64,000 nt of DNA, from contig JAJEKV010000074.1 of assembly GCA_021234155.1 (NCBI GenBank), forward strand, positions 1,725,700 through 1,789,699, written 5' to 3'. This DNA is from Isoetes taiwanensis (taxonomy: Eukaryota; Streptophyta; Lycopodiopsida; Isoetales; Isoetaceae). The translations under genes were made by a program, and so were the position numbers. The notes under the pieces were generated by a model, which was not told where the DNA came from, made no database searches, and saw nothing but the letters and a program-made list of their open reading frames with translations. Shown here piece by piece: positions 1 through 11,449 of the stretch (positions are counted from its first letter, which is position 1; every line of letters begins with the position of its first letter).

Positions 1-1685
1 TGTACAATTAATTATCTAAATTCAACTAGATCCTTACCATATTTTTATATTCAGTTTCACAAATTCGGTTAGATCATCTACAAGTGCCCCTTGATCAAGT
101 TGTGTATATAGTTGACTATTTGAGTGGCCAATATGAGTGTTAAGTAGGCATGGTGTGGTGAAAATTTGGGGACAACTAGCAGTAGAGGCTTCGAGCAAAG
201 GGTAGAATGGGGTAGAATGGGTTTGGGGAGGGATTTGAAAGTTGCTTGCACATAATAATTCCTGCTCTAATGATATCACGTTCACAGATCGTAGTTTCAA
301 TGATTCTTTTCTGAATGAAGACTCGTACTATTTATTTGCATGACACAAACAATGAATTTATAGTTCAAATCCACAAAAGTATAATGCTAAAAATGGATTG
401 TTAGGGCTAGTTTCTTGTGTTTGGAGATATTTAGGTTGTGTTTACCATTGATTTGTTAGGGAGAACTACTATTTACTTTGGATCTTATGGAATCCATAAG
501 ATATTAGTTTTGATCGTCTTTCATAAGGTGACAACTTTAGGAGGAAACAACTAAGTCAAAATCATTTTTATTAGTTTGCGTAGAACATTTATCAAGTACT
601 AAACATGAACTCTTTTGCAACATGGATGCAATAAGAATTGGGATTGAACTTTATAATTGGATCACATAGCCTTGGCATTGATGCCTTCAATGATGCACAT
701 GTGTGGATAAATTGAGTAAGGTGCAGCCTCATTTATATCTCCATACAATTTGGTTAAGTGCTTTCCATGCCTTGGCATTTGTCATATCAAAGAGAAAGCA
801 AATGCAGTCCAATTCTTTCACATAATAAACTATGTCTAATTGTCGTCTGCTTTAGAGTGTGGCTGGAAATGTTGATTGTAGGGATCCTTTAGCATCTAAT
901 TTCTATTGAAATCCAATCTGTATGAAATACATGCAAGCCATGTAGAACAATAGTCTGCCATGTAGCGCATAGGAGCAATTTTGCAATTAAATGAGAAAAG
1001 GGGCAATAATATTGCAAAAACTATATTCCACAAGGCAAAAATGTCCAGCCTTGTTTTACTTGAAAAGCTCAAGTAATAACTTCACAAATGTTATGACTAT
1101 CAAAAGAACTTAATCCATGGGGCACATCAATTGGATGTTCCAGTAAATAACCAAGGGGGGTTCACATAGTTTCGGCCGTACAAACCACGTGAGTGACCCG
1201 AAAGGGTTTGTTTTCCCTTTAAACCGTACATATACTCGTACCTAGGGGTAGCTTTTAGGGGTTTTTAGGGCAATTTTGGCACTGTATATGGCTGGAAAGG
1301 GGGTTTCTGAAAAAATTCAAACACGTATACAAGGGGATTTTTGCCGACCCCTTGCACGCAGGTGGCATACCCCCTATACAATAGGTGCATCCCCCGGGTA
1401 AATAACCATGTCCAGACCATTGTATGTACAACGTATGCGCGTACTACGATGCATTTCGTTTCAATCACCTACTTAAATGTCCCCATGATTACCTTCATAT
1501 CAGGAAGTACCTATTGCCCTACATGTCATTGGCTAAAAAGCTACTTCTAAGTAGCCCTCCATAACCTACTACTGCCTCTGAAAATAGTGTATTAGCTCTC
1601 TGATAAGCCTTATATTGAGAATGCAAATTACGTGTGTCTGCCAACCAAGCTCCTTGCTGGAAAACAATATAATATATAACACGTC
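1..1685. other. intergenic, no gene seen
   Basis: AT-rich sequence with no open frame that reads like a protein and no repeat that I could align to the rest of the window. The short frames present start and stop at random and carry no recognisable motif. Confidence 0.6.
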
Positions 1686-1690
1686 GTTCT

Positions 1691-3200
1691 GTGCCTTCCT
1701 TGCGTGCCCAGTCGCACGATGTCTAGCTTGTTCCGAGCCATCGCAAGGGGGCAAGTTTGAAATTGGTGCCCAAGGAGGGTTTTTTTGTTCTCTCTCTTGG
1801 GCTCTCTCTTTGCACCCTCGATAAAACCCTGCACGCAAGCTCTCGACCACTTCCGAGGCAGGGAAGGCTGCCAAAACCTAAACCCTACAGATTTAGTAGG
1901 GTTTAGGTATCAGGGCAACAAAACTGCGCCATCTCCTAATCCCACCGTTCAAATGGTAGCTCATATCCCAAGAAACATCTCCAAAAAGAAAAAATATCCA
2001 CTGCACGGATGTGCTAACCCCCAAATTTTCCCCTTTCTGACGTAAGGGCGCGACGGGGAAATGGCGTGTTCCCACAGTTAAGCCTCTCTGGCGAGCTCGA
2101 AATGCAATGTTGACTTCACGCATGAGTCCAAAGCATGCATTGTACTCTAGGGACCAATTATTATGACCATCTGTAACCAAACTCAGCTTGATATAAGAAA
2201 CTATTCGACCTTCCATCCAACTCCTTGACTAGCATGCTAGTCTATACATAGCATATATCCGAACATTTGATCAATCCTCTGCCCCTCAAACATGTGTCCT
2301 GGAGTAACTCTGGCCTTCTGGATGCAATTGCACAGTCGAACCGCCATTATGTGCCTTCCTTGCGTGCCCAGTCGCACGATGTCTAGCTTGTTCCGAGCCA
2401 TCGCAAGGGGGCAAGTTTGAAACTGGTGCCCAAGGAGGGTTTTTTTGTTCTATCGCTTGGGCTCTCTCTTTGGATGCAATTGCACAGTCGAACCGCCATT
2501 ATGTGCCTTCCTTGCGTGCCCAGTCGCACGATGTCTAGCTTGTTCCGAGCCATCGCAAGGGGGCAAGTTTGAAACTGGTGCCCAAGGAGGGTTTTTTTGT
2601 TCTATCGCTTGGGCTCTCTCTTTGGACCCTCGATAAAACCCTGCATGCAAGCTCTCGACCACTTCTGAGGTAGGGAAGGCTAGGTATCAGGGCAACAAAA
2701 CTGCGCCATCTCCTAATCCCACTGTTCAAATGGTAGCTCATATCCCAAGAAACATCTCCAAAAAGAAAAAATGGACATCCACTGCACGGATGTGCTAACC
2801 CCCAAATTTTCCCCTTTCTGACGTAAGGGCGCGACGGGGAAATGGCGTGTTCCCACAGTTAAGCCTCTCTGGCGAGCTCGAAATGCAATTTTGACTTCAC
2901 GCATGAGTCCAAAGCATCCATTGTACTCTAGGAACCAATTATTATGACCATCTGTAACCAAATTCAGCTTGATATAGGAAACTATTCGACCTTCCATCCA
3001 ATATATATGCACTCCTTGGCTAGCATGCTAGTCTATACATAGCATATATTCGAACGTTTGATCAATCCTCTGCCCCTCAAACATGTGTCATGGAGTAATT
3101 CTGGCCTTCTGGATGCAACTGCACAGTCGAACCGTCATTCTGTGCCTTCCTTGCGTGCCCAGTCGCACGATGTCTAGCTTGTTCTGAGGCATCGCGAAAG
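1691..3200. repeat. local tandem/nested duplication array
   Basis: A segment beginning tgtgccttccttgcgtgccc recurs at about 1691, 2350, 2504 and 3144. Copies at 1691 and 2504 continue for about 600 bp through the same cccaaggaggg, tctcgaccacttc, cccctttctgacg and catgagtccaaagcat stretches. The copy at 2350 is about 154 bp long and the one at 3144 is truncated. Offsets of roughly 659, 154 and 640 bp point to one large duplication plus an internal one. No convincing coding content is visible; frames across the copies are not conserved in length. Confidence 0.8.
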
Positions 3201-3551
3201 AATAGATTAGAATGATTTTTATCATCAGTAAGAGGCATTAGATATTGTGAAGTGCCACTTTACACGTTTATTTAGTTTTTGAGGATTAAAACTGTGCATT
3301 CCCACAAACTAACATTCCTTCACACTTATTAGCATAGATCTTTTGGGTGACACTACTTGAAAATGTGAAGTCAATTGCAAGATGTCCACAACTAGAAACC
3401 ATGCCCATGAACATCTTAATAGAACAATATTAGCGTAACATTCTAATGCATTTCATGTATTGACAAACACTTCACAACAATCATGTGTGGATATGTTATG
3501 CACGAGCCTTAGATGACAACGTTGCAAATATGTGCGAAGAAATAGTTGACC

Positions 3552-3955
3552 GATGATCCCCACAAAGGTAGGGAGTCTTGTGCTATAGGATACAACTTCA
3601 TAAAGATAAGTGGAATGAATTATATATTGAGAGAAAGTTCTCCTAAAATTTTGAACTAGTAGTATGTTATTCTACAATTGTATGGATTGTAGATTTCCAC
3701 AAAAACCTATCAAAATAAAACATTATATGATTATATTGATGTATACATATTCTTCATACTCTTTATTTGAAGAAGACAAGAAAATTTTACATTTAACATG
3801 GAACACGCTAGCTTAGCCTTACAACATACTCTCAAATCCAAGTGTACTGATGATCCCCACAAAGGTGGGGAGTCTTGTGTTATAGGACCCAACTCCACAA
3901 AGATATGTGGAATAAATCATATATCGAGAGAAATTTTGAAGTGATACTAGATTAT
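3552..3955. repeat. two diverged direct copies of a ~105-bp segment
   Basis: The segments at about 3552-3655 and 3849-3955 share tgatccccacaaaggt, gggagtcttgtg, ataggay-caact and a gagagaaa-ttt tail, with scattered substitutions. They lie directly left of the 3.7-kb duplicated block. Confidence 0.6.
3664..3815 (+). repeat. outer flank repeat, left copy
   Basis: About 150 bp including acaaa-acctatcaaaa, ttgatgtatac, ctctttatttgaagaagac and ttacatttaaca recurs, diverged but in the same orientation, at about 16326-16485, just right of block copy 2. The two outer copies therefore bracket a 12.5-kb segment that contains both 3.7-kb block copies. Confidence 0.6.
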
Positions 3956-3981
3956 TCGTACAAGAAACTTATCGCGGCGGC

Positions 3982-4350
3982 CTAGCGGCCGCCGCGAACG
4001 TTTCTCTTCCCCTTGGCCGTAGCGGCCGCCGCGGCTCTATTCCTCTGTGAAACTAGGGTTTGAATGGCATTTGCAAGGTTGTTTACTGCTCCAATTAGCC
4101 CTTCAATACCTTGACGATTAAATTCAGCTTTGGTCTCCTCTAAAATTAATTTCCTCTCTTCCATGCCCAATATATCCCTATGTCGTTTCTCTTTCTTCTC
4201 CTCACATGCCAAAAGAGTTTGAGTCAGTTCTGATGCACTTCTTGATATTGCTAGAGCTAAATCTTCAAATACTGATGGAAGCTTTCGTCTCTTCGTTGAG
4301 GGAGGGACGGTGTACACCGCTCCCTTCACTTCCTGAACTCTTTGAAGGCT
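3982..4350 (-). CDS. terminal exon, Myb/SANT-like (trihelix-type) charged tail, copy 1
   Basis: The exon starts after a gttccag acceptor and ends at a TAG. The second half reads as a strongly charged helix (LACEEKKEKRHRDILGMEE, then RKLILEETKAEFNRQ), followed by GLIGAVNNLANAIQTLV and an alanine-rich, basic end (AAAAATAKGKRNVRGGR). Such E/K-rich coiled-coil tails after a DNA-binding domain are typical of plant Myb/SANT-like and trihelix proteins and of second proteins of PIF/Harbinger elements; that assignment is by resemblance only, since no DNA-binding domain was found. The first ~40 residues read differently in the two copies of the block. The phase of copy 2 (SIKIFEDLALAISRS) joins smoothly to the tail, so at least one copy has indels here. 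Function unknown; nuclear location is inferred from the basic end. Confidence 0.5.
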   Translation of the reverse strand, partial: SLQRVQEVKGAVYTVPPSTKRRKLPSVFEDLALAISRSASELTQTLLACEEKKEKRHRDILGMEERKLILEETKAEFNRQGIEGLIGAVNNLANAIQTLVSQRNRAAAAATAKGKRNVRGGR

Positions 4351-7300
4351 CTGGAACATCAGAAAAAGTAGAAATAAGAAAGAGTATCTAATATAATATG
4401 CAAGAATCACAGAATGTTTGAGGCATTCCTTGGGAGAAAAAGTAGACATAAGAAAGAGTATCTAATATAATATGCAAGAATCACAGCATGATGTGCTTGG
4501 CTAAACTTCCAACAGACCAAAACTAGGCAATGGGGCAATCGTTCATATATGTTATGATGTATTCGTTAGGTGGAAGCTCCAAACCTGTTCCATCTTTAGC
4601 TAACCAGTTCATCTCGAGAAACAAACCCACACTCAACTTAGTTATATATTTAAATGCTGGTAGTGATTGCAAGACCTAGAATGGAATCTCATAGCTATTG
4701 TCAAGAAGCCTACAGAAAGGCTATTAGTAATATTCTCTTTTTTAGTCAGCATTCTAGTTCATTTCAGTAACTGTAAGATGATTATCCAAGAAGCATAAGA
4801 TTATCTGAATACATTTTCACATGCTTAAAATATGACGCTATGAGATCACTATTCAGGAAGCAAAGGTTATCAACAAGAAGAAGAGATGGCAGAAGAGGAG
4901 GTCTAGCCTAAGTCTTGTTGTTGAGAAAGCACATAGCATTTTGTTGCTTGAGTAAATGGACTTGATATCATTTAATCTACAAATATTTATGAATTGCAAG
5001 TCATGTCCGGGATTATAGAATGACTTGAGCAGCATTGTAATGAAACGTTTAACATTATTGCAAAAGAGATTGCTTGCAAAAGACAACTCGATTTGTTGCT
5101 TACAAAATACAAAAGGCTGGACAATCGAACATATATTGATATCAAATTATACAATTGGTCTGTACATACCTCCTATTACTGTAAACAATCTTCATAGCTA
5201 CTCCTAAATGCACATACTAATACAATTGCTCTGTACATACCTTCTATTATTGTAAACAATCTCGCTGTGTACTCCTAAATGCACATACCATGAATTCATT
5301 ATCCAAACAAAAAGCAAATAAAGGGAAACTATCATATACCTTTTTACACCAACTATGTAAAACATGGAGCAAAAAGAAAGGGCAGCTACGAAGAAAAAGC
5401 CGCGTCGCCATAGGCTTAAGCCAGATGGGTTATTCTTGCTCTTAACAGCCTTCACAGTCTGCTGACATAGCTGAGTGAAGAAAATTTGATCCTCTTGCCT
5501 GGAAGTATGAAGAACACAGAAGTTAAGGATCAACATTCATAAAACTTGCTTTCGCTAGTTGACATAACCGTACTTGAGTTTCTACTATAACTTTTTCAAA
5601 TACTTCGTTTCAACAGGAAAACTATTGCACATATCTGCCATCATATCTGTTTACCAGATGCTAATATTAGCAAAAAGAAGAGTTGGGTTCCTCCAGCATT
5701 GCAAAACATGTTTGAAGAAAAGAAAAGCCTAATACAGCATGGGAAACAAAAGGCAAATATAGGGCAACAAAAGGCAGTCCTTACCTAGCAATATAAGACG
5801 CTTGCTAATAGCAACGCCTGGAAAAACACTTCTCACTTTCAGATTTGATAAGCAGATTTTAGCTGCTTAATAATTATGGAGTTCAAAATTGAAACTTTTT
5901 GAGATCTAATAACAGTAAATTTAGGAGCAGATAAACTCATACCTTAACAAATTTCAGAGCAACAATAACAATTCGCCGTGTTATCTTCTCAAATGTACAA
6001 CAGGATCCGTGGACTCAATAATGAATGTAATGCATTTCAAAGAGCGCATTCTGCTTGGCAATGTTTCATAGTACTTGTCCAAATAACATAGTCGTACAAT
6101 CAATTTTTCCTACAAAATGCATATTAGCCAAAATATAGATGTGAACTGCTCGCATTATCCTACTCCTATATAAGTAGATAATAAGACATCCTATCAAATA
6201 TCAAACATGTATTCATACTTTGGTCATTTCACGCATCCCGTAAAACTAAACTCAGCATGTCTCTAGACCTATCTACCAATGCAAGAGGGACTTACTTTTC
6301 TTATAAGGCTGCACTTACAGCAGGATCATTACATTCAATGATGAAAGCCAACAGAGCATAAAACTATTCAGATCAACCAAAGATTTCATCTCAAACCTGA
6401 ATAGAAGCATGTGATATGATAATATTAGTTTGTTAAGCATCCTCAACTATATCTTCCAGCCGAAAGTGCAAAGCTTAGCAAAACCAGCAGGATTTCAATA
6501 CTTCTGGAACGATCATTTACCTCTGCGTTTTTTTTTCTGCCTTGAGCTTGAGCTATAACGGTAAAAAAACCCAGTTAAAGAGGCCGGAATCACCATTAAA
6601 GGGCTAATGACCACCTCTTCAATTTCGTTTTTCAAAGACATGAAAATCTAAAAGCATCTTTCTGGCTATGGGCCAAGCGCCTCTGCACTGTCGGATCCGG
6701 AACATGCAAATCCAGAACATTTTTTATCCTGTATTTTAGGATTAGCCACTGCCAGAATAGTCGTTTGGTGCCAAGGCCTTTGGCCAGACTGACCAAATAT
6801 CTGTATTTAGGGCAGCCACTATGGAAAGGGCGTCTATCCGTGGCTTCTACACGAAATTACAAAACCTTAGCTTCTTGCAAGAAACAAAACCGGAATAAAC
6901 TACAAAACCTCAGTTTACCTGCAAGCCCAGTTCGTCATTCCTAAAAGATAAACCCTGATGTAAAAAACTTAAGTTTTAGAACCGAGTGAAAATGCCCCTG
7001 AGCTGAAGCTCAAATCCATTTTCTCTGATACTCAACCCAAAACCAACATCGTTAGCATCAGTCGGCTCATCAATCCGTGCCTGAGGAGCTACTAGATGCC
7101 CGAAAAAATATCTCCTTTGCATTGGTTCTAGCAACAAAGCTGGCTCTACTCTGCAACTAGGCGACCATCCAAATGACAGGGTTCGATAAACAAACCGAAC
7201 AGTGAGCTCCTTCAAACAACGGAACATCTTAACTATTTATGGCTTTAGATAAGAATACGGGACTTTCAGCACCTGATTCTCACAAGATATATCAAAAGAC

Positions 7301-7690
7301 CACAACCGTGATTTATTTGGTGGCAGATAAAGAATTCAGCTAAGACCCTTAGAGATTCATGGCCAGCATCGCTCCCTTCAGCCATTGCCGCGGAAGAATC
7401 TGGCGTAAAAGAATCAGCGCAGAAGAAGCTGGCGCTGAAGAATCGCCCAATAAAACTTCTGGAACCCCACCCCCAGCTGAAGCCCACCACAGGAAGACAT
7501 TTTGCATTTTGGCACCTCTGGGTTCGAGGTTTGAGCAATAAGGACGAGCCTGGCTTAGGGCCGAACTCGCCTAATTGGAGCAGGCCGGATTGCTTGCAGG
7601 GGAAGAACGCGGCATCCCTGGGTTTTTTCCCTTTTCTTGAATTTAGAAACGCAATATAAGTATACGTGTCGGCCCCACGTCTGTAAACCA
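3983..7690 (-). repeat. 3.7-kb duplicated gene-containing block, copy 1
   Basis: From the GC-rich agcggccgccgcgaacg end to about gcaatataagtata this block is collinear with 12592-16270, with high identity over introns and exons alike. It seems to hold one whole minus-strand gene: a candidate start ATG at about 7374 (frame beginning MAEGSDAGHESLRVL), AT-rich introns, and the terminal exon at 3982-4350. A middle piece around 5400-5510 (minus) reads QEDQIFFTQLCQQTVK and may be another exon. Because introns are duplicated, this is a DNA-level duplication or transposition, not a processed copy. Its right end lies about 57 bp from the splice donor of the last visible acyl-activating-enzyme exon, so it seems to sit inside that gene's intron. 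Which end is terminal for a transposon is not clear: no convincing terminal inverted repeats were seen. Confidence 0.8.
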
Positions 7691-7746
7691 ATGTCAACAA
7701 CATTTCTCTCATTGGACATAAAAGAATTAAAATAAATGAGACTTAC

Positions 7747-8182
7747 AGTAAATGGCTCTTCCAGCAACTTAAAAGGTCCAATTTGAAATGATGATCTAGA
7801 AAGGCTGGAAGGAGAACAAGTGAGACAAATATGAACAGAGAGAATCCACAGACCAATTCAAAGAGGTGCATGTGAAAAAAACATTGACTATGTGGATGCT
7901 TGAATAGCAACAAAAATTGGACTTACCAGCTACTGAGTTCTTCGCGAATTCTAGCCTCCAAGGCATCTAATGACATGCTTTGAATGTCGTCTTTGTTTGG
8001 AACTATTAAAGCGCCAAGTCGACGTTCATCCTACCACAATGAACAAAAAGAAACATAATAAAGGAAAAGCAGAACCAAAGGGAAACAAAAACCATGAATT
8101 ACCTGCCCCAAGACAATTACTTGATTGACAAGTGCACTCTGCAACACAGCTTCTTCAATTTCTACCGGTTCCACGTTTTCAC
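7747..8182 (-). pseudogene. acyl-activating enzyme (AAE15/16-like, acyl-ACP synthetase) fragment, three exons
   Basis: Three exons splice in frame: 8182-8103 (GENVEPVEIEEAVLQSALV... to LGQ), 8030-7927 (DERRLGALIVPNKDDIQSM... to REELSS) and 7804-7747 (SSFQIGPFKLLEEPFT), each with AG acceptor and GT donor. GENVEP is the conserved C-terminal motif of long-chain acyl-CoA/acyl-ACP synthetases, which activate fatty acids with ATP; plant AAE15/16 act in plastids. The family normally continues after EPFT with a VDNGLMTPT-like sequence. That is not seen downstream, where the 3.7-kb block begins within about 60 bp, and no N-terminal exons are seen upstream. The visible exons have no stop or frameshift, so this is either a recent gene fragment or one end of a gene split by insertion. 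I call it a pseudogene because about nine tenths of the enzyme is missing. Confidence 0.75.
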
Positions 8183-8299
8183 CTAGAATTTCGGAAGAGG
8201 AATTTAGTATTAGCAGGAACAGCAAACAGAAATGAAATTCATTACCAATTATTGATTTTAAGGTCCCGAGAATATTGACACCTGATGCTTTCATGTGCA

Positions 8300-8700
8300 A
8301 AGCATATGTAACCTTATCGCTAAGTGTAACCTTTTCTTATTTTTTTTAAAACCTTTGGATATCAAAAAAATACACACATTTAAACCATTGGATGACGTGG
8401 ATAACATAATTTACACTGAAACCACTGCAGCGCATCACAGAGAGGCAAAAACAAAGGACCCTGTATGTAATCCGATACCGGATCCCCTACTAAGGTAACT
8501 CAGAGACGGATGATCCGGCTTGAAATAACAACGGCAATAATACACGGAAATCCAAAAGGAAATCCGGAATAAAAATTTGCAACCGAGAACAGAAATTGAA
8601 GAAGATGGAAAATCCAGAAGAATGAAGCAAGGAAAATCGTTTGTAAGTGCACGGGAAATCGTCTGCAGCAAAATCGTCTGAAGAACACAGCCATGGTTGC
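8300..8700. other. no gene seen
   Basis: Between the acyl-activating-enzyme exons and the tRNA-like motif. The upstream exons expected for the enzyme (the part before GENVEP) were looked for on the minus strand and not found. Confidence 0.5.
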
Positions 8701-8711
8701 ATAGAGGATCT

Positions 8712-8770
8712 ACTGGCCGGGGAGTCGAACCCCGGTAAAAGCCTTACCAGTAACCTGCCCATGCCTTTCC
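8712..8770 (-). repeat. tRNA-like B-box/T-arm, possible tRNA-derived SINE remnant
   Basis: On the minus strand the sequence ccggggttcgactccccgg forms a perfect T-arm-like hairpin around GTTCGAC and matches the RNA polymerase III B box. About 25 bp upstream, ggcaggttactggt could be a degraded A box. No acceptor stem or anticodon arm can be folded around it, so it is not a tRNA gene. A decayed SINE is the simplest reading. Confidence 0.4.
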
Positions 8771-9300
8771 ATTCTATTGTATTCTATTCTGGCCACATCC
8801 AGACCCAGGACCTATGCTACCTAGGGCAAAATCCGACCCAGATGATGGGGAACCCAGTAGATGCAGTAGATGGAAAACGCAGATACAGCAGATGGAAAAT
8901 TCGACAGTCATCTCCAAGTCCTGCACAAAATCTGAAGAAACCCAACCAATACAGCTAGATCCGGCAGCATGAGCCAATAAGCCAGATCTGGCACTCTGCA
9001 GACAGAGGCATGCAATCCAGATAGAAATCCAGAAAGAAATCCAGACAGAGGCATGCAAAATCCAGACAGGGAAATCTACACAGAGGCATGCAAAATCGGC
9101 TGCTGGCGCCAGCAAGATCATTTGAAGCAAAAATCGAACCAGCAGTAAACACCTAGGCATGGGCTCTCTGGCCCATTCTACTCTATTGTGGTGGCAGCCA
9201 GATGCAAGACCCAGATGCAACCGTAAATCAGATGCCCTGTAAAGCAGATGGAGCCCTGCACAAAACTAGAAGCAACCCAGCTAATTCCGGCAACTCTGCT
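8750..9300. repeat. degenerate repeats rich in ccagac/gcatgcaaaatcc
   Basis: Units such as agaggcatgcaaaatcc recur between 9000 and 9095. A larger pair (about 8755-8960 and 9160-9290) shares cccattctaytctattg, ccagatgc/ccagaccca, ctgcacaaaa and agatccggcagc-like stretches. This is non-coding decay of a local duplication; the frames seen on the minus strand are low-complexity by-products. Confidence 0.5.
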
Positions 9301-9755
9301 GCAGCCACTTCCAGATCCATGAATCCGGCCCCTGTCCCGCGAGAACATAGGAAGGAAACTAAGAAATAGCCAAAATCGAACCTTTGGAATAAAACCCACT
9401 TAAATAAAAAAAGGGAATCGCCCAATAAAACCTTTGCCTAAAACCTTAGCAAAAGATCTACAGCAAACCTTCTTATCTCATAACTGATGCCCGATATCCC
9501 TGGAACTTGCTGATTTTACCTCTATTTATTTGCATCTCCTTGCCATGGTTGCCTGAGTCAAATTTTCGGCATGTTTATATCTTGTGTTTTGCAAGTAATA
9601 CTGAAATTTATCAGATGTGTTTTAAGGAAGGAGGATTTTTCTATGAGAAACATTATCATATGGTGTTGTTATTTTGTGAGCATGAGAAGCAGAGAAACTT
9701 GTTTTGCTTATCCAAAGTTCTCATTTGACTGACAAGTTGAACTACTGTTTTACAG

Positions 9756-10464
9756 CTTTTATGATAGATCTGCACCAATCTACACTCAAGCACGGTTTTT
9801 ATCTCCTTAAAAAATGCTAGATGCAGATGTAACCCAAAGCGTGGTGACTGTGTCATCAAGGTTTTTACCAAATTAGTGACCTAATACTAACCTTTACAGT
9901 ATCAGGTGGAAACTCCATCTCGAGTTTCTAATTATTGTTTTTTTCTCTTCTATAGAATTGTAAAATTCACCATTCTGTGGTTGGATTGATGAGAGCGCTA
10001 TAATTGAAGATGCTCTTCTTATGGGTGCTGATTACTATGAGGTAAGGTTCCTTCCTTTACTTAGACAATGTCTTCATTTTATTGCCAACTTGTTTATTTT
10101 ACAAATGGTTTGGACATCAATCATAGACCGATGAAGAAAGGGAGAGGCTTCTATCTGGGGGTGGAATCCCTATTGGTATTGGCAAAAACTCAGTCATGAA
10201 AAGAGCTATAGTTGATAAGAATGCATGGATTGGAGAAGATGCGAAGGTAAAGTATTGTTATTATGCCGCAGGATAGAGTTTTTGTCTAACATCCAAAAGG
10301 CAGTTGCTGAAACATATGTTATTTATATATGGGATTCTCCGGTACAGATCGTCAACAAGGATGATGTTCAAGAAGCTGCAAGAGAAACAGATGGGTTCTT
10401 CATCAAAAGTGGCATAGTAACAATAATTAAAGATGCAGTGGTGCCTCATGGGATGGTGATCTAG
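9756..10464 (+). pseudogene. ADP-glucose pyrophosphorylase small subunit, 3' four exons, broken
   Basis: Four exons with good splice sites match the C-terminal beta-helix region of the plant small subunit, which helps make ADP-glucose for starch in plastids: 9756-9860 (FYDRSAPIYTQ, KMLDADVT), 9956-10041 (KIHHSVVGL, then ESAIIEDALLMGADYYE), 10127-10246 (PIGIGKNSVMKRAIVDKN) and 10348-10464 (VQEAARETDGFFIKSGIV, ending MVI-stop as in the family). Lesions: a TAA at 9808-9810 where the family has Ser in the PPSKM motif; a 1-nt frame change just before the 9860 donor; and a ~13-nt deletion after VVGL that removes the usual RSCI residues and shifts the frame. No upstream exons for the catalytic domain are present, since 9.4 kb and below is other sequence. 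The small-subunit ending (VTIIKDA) sets it apart from the large subunit. Confidence 0.85.
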
Positions 10465-10960
10465 AGGATGGCTCTTTTGTGTAGAAGCACTAATGTTTTG
10501 ATTTTAGACTTAACCATACTGGTTCTTCGTGGTTGTTCATTAGCTCTTCCATTGAAATAGGCGAGCAATGTACATGATATTATTGATATAGTAGCAAGGT
10601 GGAGCCAATATGGTACCTCAGTCTGTAATCTGTATGCTTTTTTTGTCAAGCTTAATTTGAATAAATTGAAAACCTCCAGCTCAGGTTTACTGACCTTTTT
10701 TACACTACGAGTTACCCCTAAGTCAAGCATACATGCTCATAACACGTAAAAAAACTGGGTAAAGATGATGCAGAGATTATTTTTATTTTCAAGGGTAATC
10801 ATGATGTCACATTGTCCAGTTAATTTCAGAAGTGTTACATGGGACAGGACATAGCAGCGTTGTACTGGGGGACATGTTATAATCGCAGTCTAAAAATTGG
10901 GGACTTCTTAAATCGTGGAAAATACCCGTCCCCCCACCTCAGAACCTCTGTCCCCGAAAC
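10465..10960. other. no gene seen
   Basis: AT-rich sequence downstream of the pyrophosphorylase remnant; probably its old 3' untranslated region and flank. Nothing else recognised. Confidence 0.5.
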
Positions 10961-10969
10961 GACATTTGT

Positions 10970-11190
10970 GATTTCAAAACTGGTGCCCCTGAAGAACTTC
11001 CCCTAAGCTCGATATTATGCCCGAGTTTCAAAACTGGTACATAGTAATATAACTGGTGCCCCTGAAGAAATTCCCCTAAACTAGATATTACGACCGAGCA
11101 TGACTGTACTTCACTCACACAAGCTGGACTCACACCAGCTCCAAGAGTTGTTGGGTATAAAGGGAAAAATGCCAGCTCCAAGAGCTGTTG
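10970..11190 (+). repeat. two short direct duplications
   Basis: First, aactggtgcccctgaagaa followed by ttcccctaa-ct-gatatta occurs at about 10978 and again at 11050. Second, gccagctccaagag-tgttgg occurs at about 11137 and 11170. They look like replication-slippage products; no coding role. Confidence 0.6.
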
Positions 11191-11304
11191 GGTATATATG
11201 GAAAGACTATAAAATGCCTTTATGTTTTGAGAAATTTCATCAGCCCTCAACTTTTCATAATTTCACCAAATGGCTCTGGTCAACATATAATGTATTTTAT
11301 ATTT

Positions 11305-11445
11305 TTAAAAATTATTCAAATACCCTTAAGATTTACGTTAATTCCTCCAATGCCCTTAAGTTTCTTTCAAATTTGTTAAAATTATTCAAATACCCTTAAG
11401 ATTTACGTTAATTCCTCCAATGCCCTTAAGTTTCTTCCAAATTCC
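11305..11445 (+). repeat. ~68-bp tandem duplication
   Basis: The unit containing ttattcaaatacccttaag and cctccaatgcccttaag occurs twice, starting at about 11310 and 11378, followed by ttctt(t/c)caaatt. AT-rich and non-coding. Confidence 0.75.
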
Positions 11446-11449
11446 CATT

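Noticed and set aside
6976-7227. 83-codon minus-strand frame (ending LQLRGIFTRF)
   Set aside because: In the duplicated block; not kept open in copy 2 and no domain, so treated as part of the block's untranslated or intron sequence.
8712-8770. tRNA gene
   Set aside because: Only the T-arm can be drawn; no acceptor stem, D arm or anticodon arm of proper spacing.
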